The notes under the pieces are model-generated. The model saw only the letters and a program-made list of their open reading frames with translations. It was not told the origin of the DNA and did no database searches. From Blautia wexlerae DSM 19850 (GTDB taxonomy: Bacteria > Bacillota > Clostridia > Lachnospirales > Lachnospiraceae), in assembly GCF_025148125.1 (NCBI RefSeq), contig NZ_CP102267.1, positions 4,622,501 through 4,685,728 on the forward strand: a DNA stretch of 63,228 bases. Direction: 5' to 3'. Every line of letters starts with the position of its first letter. Position 1 is the first letter of the stretch. This document shows, piece after piece, positions 17,919 to 27,076 of this stretch. The translations under genes were made by a program, and so were the position numbers.

Positions 17919-19166
17919 TTATTTCTCTGAATTTACAATTTTACCAGCAATTGCACACGCTGCTGCTGTTTTTGGTGATGCAAGGTAAATCTCTACCTTA
18001 GATGTTCCCATTCGTCCAAGGAAATTTCTGTTATTTGTAGCTACTACACGTTCACCATCGGTAAGGATACCTCCTGCACGTCCACAGCATAATCCACATC
18101 CGGGATGTGTGATCATTGCACCTGCTTCTGCCAGAGTATCCATAATTCCCTCTGCAATTGCCTGACAGTATATTTTACGACTTGCAGGAGTTACAATCAA
18201 TTTAACGTAATCTGCTACCTTTTTGCCCTTTAACACCTCTGCTGCAGCTCTGAGATCCTCCAGACGGCCATTTGTACAGGAACCGATAAATACCTGATCT
18301 ATTTCTGTTCCTTCAAGCTCACTTACATTTTTAATCTTATCTACCTGAGACGGACATGCCATAACCGGTACAAAATCCTCTGCGCGATAAGTGATTGTTT
18401 TCATATAGGTTGCATCTTCATCTCCTGTAAGGCTCTTCTGGAACTCATTTAACTCTATGTCACAATATTCTGCAGTTTTTTCATCCGGTGTAAACAGCGC
18501 ACATTTTGCCCCTGCCTCAATCGCCATATTTGCCATAGTCATGCGGCTTGCTACTGTCATATTCTTTACTGTACTGCCGGTAAATTCAAGTGCTCTGTAT
18601 GTTGCTCCATCAGCTCCCAGATCACCGATCAGACGCAGGATGATATCTTTGGACATAACATTTTCCGGAAGTTCTCCCTCGATCACAACCTTAATTGTCT
18701 CAGGAACTTTGATCCACATAGTTCCTGTTCCCAGAATACTTGCCATCTCTGTATATCCGATACCGGAAGAGAAAGCGCCTACACATCCGTAGGTAGTGGT
18801 ATGGCTGTCTGTACCAAATACAATATTTCCCGGTTTTACATAACCTGCCTCTGTCATTAACTGGTGGCAGATTCCATCACTTCTGTGAACATTTTTCATG
18901 CCATATTTCCTGGCAAAAGCATCTCCCGCATGGAAATGTCTGGTATCATCTAACTGACTTGCAGGAACCAGATGGTCATATATGAGTACTGCTTTATCTG
19001 GATCCCAGAGCTTCGTAAAGCCCATTTCTTCAAACTTTTCTGCTACAAATGGAATAAATATATCATGAATCATAACCCTGTCTACATTGACCGTTACAAT
19101 GTCTCCAGGCTTTACTGTTTTTCCAACATTGTTTCTTATAATTTTCTCAATAACTGTCTCGCCCAT
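17919..19166 (-). CDS. 3-isopropylmalate dehydratase-type large subunit (copy 1)
   Basis: A 415-residue aconitase-superfamily large subunit with a [4Fe-4S] cluster. Cluster cysteines are in GSCTNGR and PGCGLCCG; substrate and fold motifs GTDSHTTTYG and NRNFLGRMGT are present. It pairs with the small subunit 18 bp upstream (19185-19676). The family isomerises isopropylmalate (leucine), or hydrates homologues such as homoaconitate or 2,3-dimethylmalate. A second complete module lies at 19945-21679, so one copy may have another substrate. Neither leuA nor leuB is near. RBS AAAGGAGAGGAAA. Confidence 0.85.
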   Translation of the reverse strand: MGETVIEKIIRNNVGKTVKPGDIVTVNVDRVMIHDIFIPFVAEKFEEMGFTKLWDPDKAVLIYDHLVPASQLDDTRHFHAGDAFARKYGMKNVHRSDGICHQLMTEAGYVKPGNIVFGTDSHTTTYGCVGAFSSGIGYTEMASILGTGTMWIKVPETIKVVIEGELPENVMSKDIILRLIGDLGADGATYRALEFTGSTVKNMTVASRMTMANMAIEAGAKCALFTPDEKTAEYCDIELNEFQKSLTGDEDATYMKTITYRAEDFVPVMACPSQVDKIKNVSELEGTEIDQVFIGSCTNGRLEDLRAAAEVLKGKKVADYVKLIVTPASRKIYCQAIAEGIMDTLAEAGAMITHPGCGLCCGRAGGILTDGERVVATNNRNFLGRMGTSKVEIYLASPKTAAACAIAGKIVNSEK

Positions 19167-19184
19167 TTTCCTCTCCTTTCCAAA

Positions 19185-19676
19185 TCAATCCAGCCCATTC
19201 AGTTTGCGCATGGCTTTTACAAGTCCGCCAGCCTGAATAATGCTCATCAGATTTTCCGGAAGAGAAGCAATCGGGTACTGTTTTCCATTGTAATCTACAT
19301 GTTCATTCATTACCACAGTGACTTCATCACCTTCTTTGATATCATCATGAAGATCTGGCTGCTCGATCAGTAACAGACCATTATTAATAGAATTTCTGAA
19401 GAAAATTCTCGCAAAAGATTTGGCAATTACACACTGAATTCCCAGTGCTTTGATAATTTCCGGTGCCTGTTCTCTGGAAGAACCACATCCAAAGTTCTTT
19501 CCTGCAACAATAATGTCGCCTTTCTGAATCTGTCCTGCCAGTTCCGGACGCAGAGGACTGAATCCGTACTGTTTCATATCGTCGATTGTTTTCAGTGCGA
19601 GATATTCTGTTGGAATAATAATATCTGTATCAATGTCATCATCCAGAACCCACACTTTTCCTGTGAATTTTTCCAT
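19185..19676 (-). CDS. 3-isopropylmalate dehydratase-type small subunit (copy 1)
   Basis: A 163-residue LeuD-type swivel domain. DDDIDTDIIIPTEYLALKT contains the substrate-specificity loop (YLAL here; YLRT is known for homoaconitases, hydrophobic loops for isopropylmalate isomerases). FGCGSSREQAPEIIKALG and SFARIFFRNSINNGLL are the conserved blocks. Precedes its large subunit, reverse of the enterobacterial leuCD order. RBS AAGAGGTAAGATT. The loop favours a small hydrophobic substrate, but specificity is not settled. Confidence 0.85.
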   Translation of the reverse strand: MEKFTGKVWVLDDDIDTDIIIPTEYLALKTIDDMKQYGFSPLRPELAGQIQKGDIIVAGKNFGCGSSREQAPEIIKALGIQCVIAKSFARIFFRNSINNGLLLIEQPDLHDDIKEGDEVTVVMNEHVDYNGKQYPIASLPENLMSIIQAGGLVKAMRKLNGLD

Positions 19677-19743
19677 AATCTTACCTCTTATCTTCTATCT
19701 TCACTTGTAACTGTTCAGTACTTTCACAGTCACAAGTTAAAAT

Positions 19744-19915
19744 TCATTCAAATGAATTGTGAATATCCGCTTTGCTACGCGACTCTATACCATACCGAAT
19801 AACTACTCCGCAGTTTATCAGGATGAGCTTGCTCTCCTCCTGATACAAACAAATCTCCACCTGCTGTCTATTGCTTTTCGCGACCTTCGCAGGAAATTTA
19901 CTTGATTCGGTTAAA
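19744..19915. repeat. Structured intergenic repeat, family 1 copy C (inverted)
   Basis: Reverse-complement copy of 14941-15106: TTAACCGAATCAAGTAA, GGTCGCGAAAAGCAATA, TATCAGGAGGAG...TCCTGATAAACTGCGG and GTTATTCGGTATGG are recognisable. It abuts parS at 19916. It separates the two leuD-leuC modules. Confidence 0.75.
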
Positions 19916-19931
19916 TGTTTCACGTGAAACA
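19916..19931. promoter_or_regulatory. parS site 3 (perfect)
   Basis: Perfect TGTTTCACGTGAAACA, starting at the first bases of family 1 copy C and 14 bp before the stop of the second large-subunit gene. Confidence 0.9.
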
Positions 19932-19944
19932 TTTATAATTAGCA

Positions 19945-21195
19945 TCACACCTCACTTGCCAGCGCAATCTTTCCTGTAATGGCAGATGCTGTAACAGTAG
20001 CTGCTGATCCCAGATATACTTTGGAGCTTGGGTGTCCTGCACGACCTTTGAAATTACGTGTTCCTGTACTGATCAGAACTTCGTTCTCACCGATCACACC
20101 CTGACAGCTTCCCCAGCATACACTGCAGTTCGGATTCATAACAATGGCTCCAGCCTCCATAAACGTGTCAATAAGCCCCTCTTTTAATGCCTGGCGGTAA
20201 ATAGTCTGGCTTGCAGGCACAACGAGAAATCTGACGCCCTCAGCAACCTTCTTGCCCTTGATAATTTCTGCACCGACACGCAGATCTTCAATACGTCCGT
20301 TGTTACAGGATCCCAAAAATGCTTCATTGATTTCAATTCCGCAGGCTTCTTCTGCAGGCACAACATTGTCTACAAAATCAGGTTTTGCAACTACAGGACG
20401 GACTTTTGATAAATCAAATGTATATTCTCTCGCATAAACTGCATCCGGATCACTGTGATATACAGCCTTTGGCTCACGTCCATGTTCTTTCAGATATTCA
20501 ATAGCTTTCTCATCTGCTTCAAAGATACCTGTCTTTGCACCGGCTTCTACTGCCATGTTGCAAAGCGCCATACGATCACTGATACTGAGTGTTTTCGCAC
20601 CCTCGCCTGTAAATTCCATTGCCTGATAGTTACATCCATTTGCTCCGATTTCCCCAATGATTGTAAGAATCAGATCTCTTGCGTAAACTCCTTCCGGAAG
20701 TTTACCTGTCAGATTAAATTTTACGCTCTCAGGAACCAGTACCCATGAAGTACCTGTTACCATACCATAAAGGAAATCTGTACATCCTACGCCTGTTCCA
20801 AATGCACCTAATGCACCGTATGAACAGGTATGGCTGTCTGCACCAAAGATCAGTTCACCCGGACGGACATAATTCTCGATCATAACCTGATGGCAGACAC
20901 CTTTTCCTTCCCAGAAATCAATGTTATGTTCTTTTGCAAAATCTCGCATCTTCTTCTGAGATGCTGCTGTTTTCGGGCTGTCAGATGGTACATTATGATC
21001 CACGACAAACACCAGCTTGCTTGTATCTGCAATGTGCGGATTTTTCAATTTATTGTTATACATATCAACCGTAAGATGTGTGGTTCCATCATTACTCATG
21101 AGACGATCGAGTTTAACTGTATGGATATCTCCCGGTTTTACGCTGTCAACACCTGCTGCCGCAGCAATAATCTTTTCTGCAATTGTCATTCCCAT
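19945..21195 (-). CDS. 3-isopropylmalate dehydratase-type large subunit (copy 2)
   Basis: A 416-residue aconitase-superfamily large subunit. Cluster cysteines are in GSCNNGR and NCSVCWGSC; GADSHTCSYG and TRNFKGRAGHPSSKVYLGSA are conserved. It differs from copy 1 at most positions, so the two modules are old paralogues or of different origin. It starts 1 nt after the stop of its small subunit (TAAAATG), tight coupling. Together the subunits form a dehydratase of the LeuCD/HacAB/DmdAB group. Which module serves leucine synthesis cannot be told here. Confidence 0.85.
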   Translation of the reverse strand: MGMTIAEKIIAAAAGVDSVKPGDIHTVKLDRLMSNDGTTHLTVDMYNNKLKNPHIADTSKLVFVVDHNVPSDSPKTAASQKKMRDFAKEHNIDFWEGKGVCHQVMIENYVRPGELIFGADSHTCSYGALGAFGTGVGCTDFLYGMVTGTSWVLVPESVKFNLTGKLPEGVYARDLILTIIGEIGANGCNYQAMEFTGEGAKTLSISDRMALCNMAVEAGAKTGIFEADEKAIEYLKEHGREPKAVYHSDPDAVYAREYTFDLSKVRPVVAKPDFVDNVVPAEEACGIEINEAFLGSCNNGRIEDLRVGAEIIKGKKVAEGVRFLVVPASQTIYRQALKEGLIDTFMEAGAIVMNPNCSVCWGSCQGVIGENEVLISTGTRNFKGRAGHPSSKVYLGSAATVTASAITGKIALASEV

Positions 21196-21196
21196 T

Positions 21197-21679
21197 TTAC
21201 TTCTCCTCCTTGTTCAGAGATGCGATCAGACCACCCTGATTCAAAATATTCTGCATATATTCCGGAAGCTTTGTACAGGAATATGTTTTTCCGTTAGCTT
21301 CAACTGTTCCCTCTGACATATGAAGAACCATCTTATCTCCGGTATTTACTTCGTCCGGAAGATCTTTGCAGACAATTACCGGCAAACCAATATTAATAGA
21401 GTTTCTGTAAAAAATTCGTGCAAAAGATTTTGCTACAACTGCCTGTACTCCCAACGCTTTCAGAACACCAGGCGCCTGCTCTCTGGAAGAACCACATCCA
21501 AAGTTTTCTCCACCTACCACGAAATCTCCCGGTTTTACTTTCTTTGAAAAATCCGGATCCAGAGATTCAAATGCATGACCTTTCATCTCATCCAGATTAG
21601 GAAGTAACAGATACTGTGATGCTATGATCTGGTCTGTATCCAGGTCATTATGAAATTTAAAAATTGTTCCTGTTTCCAT
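21197..21679 (-). CDS. 3-isopropylmalate dehydratase-type small subunit (copy 2)
   Basis: A 160-residue LeuD-type subunit with FHNDLDTDQIIASQYLLLPN (specificity loop YLLL), FGCGSSREQAPGVLKALG and SFARIFYRNSINIGLPVI. First gene of the four-gene module; RBS AGAAAGG 9 nt before the ATG. About 100 bp of upstream sequence separates it from the deoB terminator and must hold the promoter; I see no T-box or leucine leader peptide there. Confidence 0.85.
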   Translation of the reverse strand: METGTIFKFHNDLDTDQIIASQYLLLPNLDEMKGHAFESLDPDFSKKVKPGDFVVGGENFGCGSSREQAPGVLKALGVQAVVAKSFARIFYRNSINIGLPVIVCKDLPDEVNTGDKMVLHMSEGTVEANGKTYSCTKLPEYMQNILNQGGLIASLNKEEK

Positions 21680-21778
21680 AAAAACGGTTTCCTTTCTGTA
21701 TCATTTTATCTTTTTACAATTTATCACTTGTCTCTCTTTAACGATTTAGTCAGATAAATTCTTTTCCTATTTTAGCAC

Positions 21779-21827
21779 AAAAGACAGGAGATTGAAAACG
21801 CCTGTTTTCAATATTCCTGTCTTTTTT
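21779..21827 (-). terminator. deoB terminator
   Basis: Arms GACAGGA-ATTGAAAAC and GTTTTCAAT-TTCCTGTC (21783-21821) with a 4-nt loop and T-runs on both strands. Ends the salvage operon. Confidence 0.85.
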
Positions 21828-21838
21828 TACAATCGTTA

Positions 21839-23029
21839 TTACATTAACTCTTTTAAAACAGAATGTCCAATTGTTCCCTCAGGCATTGGCACTCCAAAAT
21901 TCTCCGCCACAGAAGCACCGATCACAGCAAAAGTATCTTCGTCTTTTATCGCACCGCCATTTTTCATTCTCTTTGAGTAAGCAATGAATGGTACATATTC
22001 TCTTGTATGGTCAGTTCCTGTATAAGTCGGATCATTTCCATGATCTGCAGTGAGAATAAGCAGATCATTCTCTCTCATTTCTTCTAACAACACACCCAAA
22101 TTTTTGTCAAATTTCTCAATCTCTTTTCCGTAACCTTCCACATTTCTTCTGTGTCCCCATAATGCATCAAAATCTACAAGATTAACAAAACATAACCCTC
22201 TGAAATCTCTCTTGCAGATTTCAATTGTCTGCTCCATTCCATGTACAGAGCTGTCTGAATGATGAGTTTCTGTAATGCCTTCTCCGCAAAAAATATCATG
22301 AATCTTTCCAACACCGATCACATCAAATCCATGATCTTTCAACACGTTTAACGTGGTAAGTCCGGTGGGTTTCAATGCATAATCATGACGGTTACTGGTA
22401 CGTTTAAATTCACCTTTTTTCTTACCAATGTACGGTCTTGCAATAACTCTGCCAACTCTCCATTCATCCTTCATGGTAATTTCTCTTGCAATTTCACAGC
22501 AGCGGTACAGATTCTGAAGATCAAAAGTTTCTTCATTTCCGCAAATCTGAAGAACAGAATCAGCTGAAGTATAAACAATCATTGCACCCGTCTGAATCTC
22601 CTCTTCACCCAATTCCTCAATAATCTCCGTTCCGCTTGCGCTCTTGTTTCCTATCACTCTTTTTCCGCATCTTTTCTCCAGTTCTGCGATCAATTCCGGC
22701 GGGAACCCTGTTTCTGTAAAGGTTTTAAATGGTTTTTCTGTTTTGATTCCCATCATCTCCCAGTGTCCGGTCATGGTATCTTTTCCATTGCTAGCTTCAC
22801 CCAGATGCGTATATCGCCCCTTGGGATTCTCAACACCCGCCATTTTTCCTGCCGGATGAAGATTCAACATTCCCAGTTTTCTAAGATTTGGGATCTCCAG
22901 AGAGCCCATTTTCTCAAGAATATGTCCAAAAGTATCCACCCCAATGTCACCAAATTTTGCTGAATCCGGCATTGCCCCGATCCCCAGAGAATCAAGTACA
23001 ATTACAAAAATTCTGTCGTAATTTTTCAT
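21839..23029 (-). CDS. deoB: Phosphopentomutase
   Basis: A 396-residue alkaline-phosphatase-superfamily enzyme that interconverts (deoxy)ribose 1- and 5-phosphate, feeding nucleoside-derived sugars to central metabolism. Metal sites: [13 protein letters not shown] at the N-terminus and [18 protein letters not shown] near residue 325-342. The phosphothreonine region is [13 protein letters not shown] (about 87). Last gene of udp-cdd-deoB, a coherent pyrimidine nucleoside salvage operon; 120 bp separate it from cdd. Confidence 0.95.
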   Translation of the reverse strand: MKNYDRIFVIVLDSLGIGAMPDSAKFGDIGVDTFGHILEKMGSLEIPNLRKLGMLNLHPAGKMAGVENPKGRYTHLGEASNGKDTMTGHWEMMGIKTEKPFKTFTETGFPPELIAELEKRCGKRVIGNKSASGTEIIEELGEEEIQTGAMIVYTSADSVLQICGNEETFDLQNLYRCCEIAREITMKDEWRVGRVIARPYIGKKKGEFKRTSNRHDYALKPTGLTTLNVLKDHGFDVIGVGKIHDIFCGEGITETHHSDSSVHGMEQTIEICKRDFRGLCFVNLVDFDALWGHRRNVEGYGKEIEKFDKNLGVLLEEMRENDLLILTADHGNDPTYTGTDHTREYVPFIAYSKRMKNGGAIKDEDTFAVIGASVAENFGVPMPEGTIGHSVLKELM

Positions 23030-23149
23030 TTATGTTTACTCCTTCTCTTACATTTTATTAATCGCTGACCTTTTCCTGTTCCCTTTTATTCGTCATTCAC
23101 TTTTTTACTTTTCGCAATTAAAAATCACTTGCAATGATGGGCGTTTACC

Positions 23150-23593
23150 TTATATTTCTCGGGAATTTATCAGATTTCGTAGTCCAAATCCCAGCGGTAG
23201 CAAATCCTTCAGTGTGTAGATATCATAATGTTCTTTATCTATTGCCAGAATAATCCGAAATGTCTCCGGATCACAGAACTCCATCATTACCTGACGGCAG
23301 ACACCACAGGGAGCTGTATACTCTGTCAAAATCCCATCTTTTCCACCCACAATACAAATTGCGTCAAACTCCCTGACGCCTTCGCTCACTGCTTTAAAAA
23401 TTGCGGTTCGTTCTGCACAGTTCGTAGGTGTATATGCTGCATTTTCAATGTTACACCCTGTATAAATCTGTCCGTTTTTTGTAAGTAATGATGCACCAAC
23501 CTTAAAATTTGAATAGGGTGTATAAGAAAATTTGAGCTGTTCCATTGCATTCTCAATCAGTTTGCTGATCATTGATTTTTCCAGATTCTGCAT
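23150..23593 (-). CDS. cdd: Cytidine deaminase
   Basis: A 147-residue zinc enzyme that deaminates cytidine and deoxycytidine to uridine. GCNIENAAYTPTNCAERTA carries the active-site Cys-Ala-Glu and PCGVCRQVM the other two zinc cysteines; this is the short tetrameric form as in Bacillus. RBS GGAGGTGACAGAGA directly before the ATG. It lies 18 bp after the uridine phosphorylase gene, so the product of one is the substrate of the other. Confidence 0.95.
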   Translation of the reverse strand: MQNLEKSMISKLIENAMEQLKFSYTPYSNFKVGASLLTKNGQIYTGCNIENAAYTPTNCAERTAIFKAVSEGVREFDAICIVGGKDGILTEYTAPCGVCRQVMMEFCDPETFRIILAIDKEHYDIYTLKDLLPLGFGLRNLINSREI

Positions 23594-23611
23594 TCTCTGT
23601 CACCTCCGTCC

Positions 23612-24397
23612 TTACAGAACTTGTCCCTGATCTTCTTTAATCATTCTGCGGATTGCCTCTACAGCTACCCGGATTGCCATGTCTGTGTCATGTACAACCG
23701 GATTCTCAAGACCCAGCTTCTCTCTCTCCTGATTTGCCAATACCAACAGACAGGAACCCATCCTCGCCCTGAGTTTACCGGCTACGATGAAAAGTGCCGC
23801 AGATTCCATTTCAGAAGCAAGACATCCCATTCGTTTCCAGGCTTCCCATTTATTGATCAACTCATAACCTGCCGGCATTGCTTCCGGCTCATGCTGTCCA
23901 TAGAAAGAATCTTTGGACTGTACCACACCTGTATGATATATAAATCCTTTCTCCTTCGCAGCTTCAACAAGAGCATTGGTCACATCCAGATTTGCCACTG
24001 CCGGATATTCAATTGGCGCATATTCTCTGCTTGTTCCTTCCATACGTACTGCTGCTGTCGCAATTACAATGTCTCCACTTTTTATTTCCGTCTGCATTCC
24101 ACCACAGGTTCCGATTCTGACAAAAGTATCCGCTCCGCAGCGATACAGCTCTTCCATTGCAATGGACGCTGATGGGCCACCAATACCGGTTGACGTTACA
24201 CTGACCTTCACTCCATCCAGTGTTCCTGTATAAGTGATATATTCCCTGTTGTCTGCAATCAGCACAGGATTATCAAAATACTGTGCAATCTTTACACATC
24301 TTTTCGGATCTCCCGGAAGGATCACATAACGGCCCACTTCACCTTTTGCCACTTGAATATGATACTGTCTGTTTACATCTTCTGAGTAATTTTTCAT
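23612..24397 (-). CDS. udp: Uridine phosphorylase (nucleoside phosphorylase family)
   Basis: About 261 residues. Cleaves uridine with phosphate to uracil and ribose 1-phosphate. Family motifs: [52 protein letters not shown] and SEMESAALF. First gene of udp-cdd-deoB. The frame stays open upstream to 24442, but AAAGGA lies at about 24408-24413, so the true start is the ATG at 24397 or 24403. The upstream ten codons read through a degenerate parS and are not needed. Purine or broad-specificity phosphorylase is the alternative. Confidence 0.88.
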   Translation of the reverse strand: MKNYSEDVNRQYHIQVAKGEVGRYVILPGDPKRCVKIAQYFDNPVLIADNREYITYTGTLDGVKVSVTSTGIGGPSASIAMEELYRCGADTFVRIGTCGGMQTEIKSGDIVIATAAVRMEGTSREYAPIEYPAVANLDVTNALVEAAKEKGFIYHTGVVQSKDSFYGQHEPEAMPAGYELINKWEAWKRMGCLASEMESAALFIVAGKLRARMGSCLLVLANQEREKLGLENPVVHDTDMAIRVAVEAIRRMIKEDQGQVL

Positions 24398-24415
24398 AAT
24401 CATCCCATCCTTTTC

Positions 24416-24431
24416 GTTTTCACGTGAAACA
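24416..24431. promoter_or_regulatory. Degenerate parS-like site
   Basis: GTTTTCACGTGAAACA matches the parS found elsewhere in the window at 14 of 16 positions and keeps the CACGTG core. It lies just upstream of udp. Confidence 0.5.
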
Positions 24432-24658
24432 TCGGTTGCCACTGTTTAACAATCCTCTTAATTAATGCATTTAAGACAGTTCAACAGGATTTCATGTTCT
24501 GATGAGCTGAATCAATATACATTATTTACAAGAATTACTATAGTATCTTCCTTTTATTATGATTATAAATCATATACCTGTATGAGAAAAGTTCTTTTTT
24601 AGACCTGAATCCAATATCCGTCCATATGCAAATATCTTCCTTGTTAATTTACGGTTAT

Positions 24659-24703
24659 AAAAAAACTGAGGTCGTCGCTCCACGATAAGGAACTCTGACC
24701 TCA
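24659..24703 (-). terminator. Terminator after the DUF1254 remnant
   Basis: TGAGGTC (24667-24673) / GACCTCA (24697-24703) with a run of T on the minus strand after the stem. The rest of 24443-24821 contains an 11-bp inverted repeat TTAACTCTCGA/TCGAGAGTTAA (about 24728 and 24808) and no gene. Confidence 0.7.
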
Positions 24704-24821
24704 ATGGATTTGTGGCTGTTTTATAAGTTAACTCTCGAGAGGTAATTAATTCTCATATTATTAACTACATATCTTGAATAAACCGCATAAATAAGCCATT
24801 CTTTTGAATCGAGAGTTAATT

Positions 24822-25263
24822 TTACAGGAAGTTAAGAAGAGTATTTCCATCCGCATCCTGCTCTATCTTTGGATACAGCGCAACTTCAACTGTATTGGCA
24901 CCAAGCCCTGCAAGAGCTACCAGTGCACGATAAGCATATTCTGTATTGAAATCTCCGATCGGTTCACCAAAATAGTCCCACTGACCAAGCTTTTTTGAGA
25001 ATTTCTGGCCCTCTTTGATAAGCTTTAGCCGAATTTCTGTCAGCATTGTCTTCCAGTTTTCTGCAACATCACCGGTAAGAACAGAAGTGTCAAATTCCAT
25101 ACCAGGACCTATATTCACAGCTGCTATTTTTTCAAGCATTTCCTTATCCGCAGCTGCCGGAGAATTCTTTACCATCAACTCATTGGCCTTATTAAAAAAT
25201 GTGATCGGATCCACATTAGGAGTCACCACAGTCCTGAATTGTGCTTCCGCCCCAAAGCTTTAT
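24822..25263 (-). pseudogene. C-terminal remnant of a DUF1254-family protein
   Basis: About 145 codons resembling the DUF1254 family (QFRTVVTPNVDPITFFNKANE, then FNTEYAYRALVALAGLGAN). Members are usually over 400 residues, so the first part of the fold and the DUF1214 partner domain are not visible as expected. The frame upstream of the first GTG (25229) continues as protein-like sequence and breaks exactly where the TnpB element begins (about 25264), with no matching 5' half on the far side. I read it as a gene truncated by the insertion or an associated deletion. Confidence 0.6.
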
Positions 25264-25440
25264 GGGTGAACCTCACATGACTGAAGTCACATGCTTCCAG
25301 ACGCTTTAGGCGTCCGACTGAATATCGGTGGATACGCCTGTAACTTAGGTACGCAGTTATGCGCATTTCCCATGCCAGATATGGCAGGTTCCCACATTAC
25401 AGGTAGTCCGCTGTATATCTGCCTGTATCTATGCTGCTTT
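25264..25440 (-). ncRNA. Candidate omega-RNA (reRNA) of the TnpB element
   Basis: Minus-strand sequence overlapping and following the 3' end of tnpB, with stem-loops CATGTGA/TCACATG (25274-25293) and GACGC/GCGTC (about 25300-25314) next to the element end at GTTCAC. IS200/IS605 TnpB uses such 3'-end RNA as its guide scaffold. The adjoining 16-20 nt (25245-25264) would be the guide and lies in the DUF1254 remnant. Confidence 0.55.
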
Positions 25441-26759
25441 TAAACGTTCCATTTCTGAATGGAGTTTCCTCAGATCTGCATAGACGCATGAGGTTCTACG
25501 CTTTAGAGGAGGGACTTTTGCCTCCAGTAAAGACCTTTCCGTTGCCGGAAGGGGTTTTAAAAGTTCCCTTATAAAATATCTCGCCCCTATATTATAGGAT
25601 GCTGACAGGTCACAATTATATCGTTTTCCTGTCTGGAAAGTACAGAGGCTGTGATTTTCCCGGTCACGTGTTACCGTCCCGGAACCATCATAAGCCAATC
25701 TGCTGGTATTCCATGCGCAGATCCTGGATACCCGCATCCCTTTCCTGTGTGCCTGATGTTCACAACACTTCTGGATATCTCTTTTTCTCCACAGGTGCAG
25801 TTTCTGTTTTTTCTTTCCCGATATCTTCCCCTGCATCTCCAGATACTCGAACACGATCACATCTGCATGGTTTTCTTCCGCATATCTTACAATCGCACCT
25901 GCAGTCTTTTTACCCAGTTCTGTGTTCAGACGTTTCGTATATGCCCATCTTCCCTGTGTCTGCGCAGAGCCATGTTCCCTCTGGAATCTGCGGATCCGTC
26001 CCAGTGTGCGGTACATCCGGTCTTTTTCACTGGGATGATCTATGAATCTTCTTCCCAGGACAGTTCCGTCTGCCCGCATGATCGTACAGACTGCATCGGT
26101 ATTGATCCCTAAGTCCACGCTGCAGATAATCTGTTCTTTCACAGGTGTTTTGGTAAGTGTTACTTCCTCTTTATATAGGAAAAACGCAAAAAATACTTCT
26201 GGTGTCTCTTTTCCAGAGTCGGGGCAGATGCCTTTTTCCCTGACCAGCATTTTCTCAGATATTCCATATCCGTATGATCCAGACGTACACAGGACCATTT
26301 CCAGTCATGACCGTCATAGAGTTTCAGGTATGCTTCGTCTTTCCCTTCCGCGCCTTCACGATACATGACATCACGGTAGAAGACCGGCATGGCGTGATTT
26401 TCATATACAAGCTTTGGTTTCCCGCTCTTTCCGTCGGTCTTTTCCCACAGATCCAGCCGTGTTTTATAAGAGGATACTGTCCCCAGTGCATGCTGGATGG
26501 CAGATCTGCGCAGATAGGAAGGCATCTTTGGGAACCGGATATCAAAATCAAAACAGGCATGGTTTTTCTTCGTAGTATGTACCAGATGTTCTGCAGCATT
26601 AAAACGCCTCTTTGCATCCGGGATTTCTGCTAATTCTTCCCATACCTGCACATAAATCCCAATCAGATAGCTGACAGCAAAACGATAGATCTCCAGTGTC
26701 TGGCAGATTGGGATATTCTGTTTTCGTAATTCTACACCATAACTGGATATTATCTGCAT
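25429..26759 (-). pseudogene. tnpB: TnpB (IS605 OrfB family), frameshifted
   Basis: RNA-guided nuclease of the TnpB family, split into a 199-codon 5' frame (26759-26160) and a 3' frame ending at 25429. The junction is within TTTTTCCTATATAAAGAGG (minus strand, about 26176-26190). Removing one TA step from TATATA would restore RFSYKEEVTL. All three RuvC residues are in the 3' frame: CSVDLGINTDAV (Asp), VIVFEYLEMQG (Glu), YNCDLSASYNIGARY (Asp). The zinc-ribbon region is the short CAWNTSRLAYDGSG type found in clostridial relatives. A real 2-nt insertion, a sequencing error or programmed frameshifting are all possible. Confidence 0.75.
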
Positions 26760-26870
26760 TTTTATTTTTCCCTGATAACTCTTTTCTCAGATTCTGTTGT
26801 TTTTTCTACTACCCATGGCTATATTTTAGCACATATAGCGCTAAAAATAAACATATGTTTTCCTTTGGGT

Positions 26871-26922
26871 AAAAAATTTGCGCGTCTAACTCATCACTAA
26901 GTAACGAGAATGCGACGCGCAA
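26871..26922 (-). terminator. Terminator of the fic gene
   Basis: TTGCGCGTC (26878-26886) / GACGCGCAA (26914-26922), followed on the minus strand by ATTTTTT. A second hairpin AACGCAT/ATGCGTT lies at 26981-27010. The remainder of 26851-27076 contains no gene. Confidence 0.75.
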
Positions 26923-27076
26923 TTATTCAATTAAACTTCCTATCGAAAGCACAAGATATTTTCTTGTCTATAAATAATATAACGCATACGAGACGGTTTG
27001 TCCATGCGTTTTTGACTGGCAAATTGGTTAATTCAAAGTAGTACTATTATTATTATGGAAATCTGAAAATAATTTT

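Larger units (their letters stand above)
25264..26850 (-). mobile_element. IS200/IS605-type element carrying only tnpB
   Basis: No tnpA is present. Right end shown by the omega-RNA hairpins. Left end region has TTTTAGC/GCTAAAA (26824-26846), a subterminal hairpin of the kind TnpA recognises. The element interrupts a DUF1254 gene on its right-end side. It is likely immobile on its own. Confidence 0.6.

Noticed and set aside
24398..24442. N-terminal extension of uridine phosphorylase
   Set aside because: It reads through a degenerate parS and places the ribosome site inside the gene; the downstream ATG is better.
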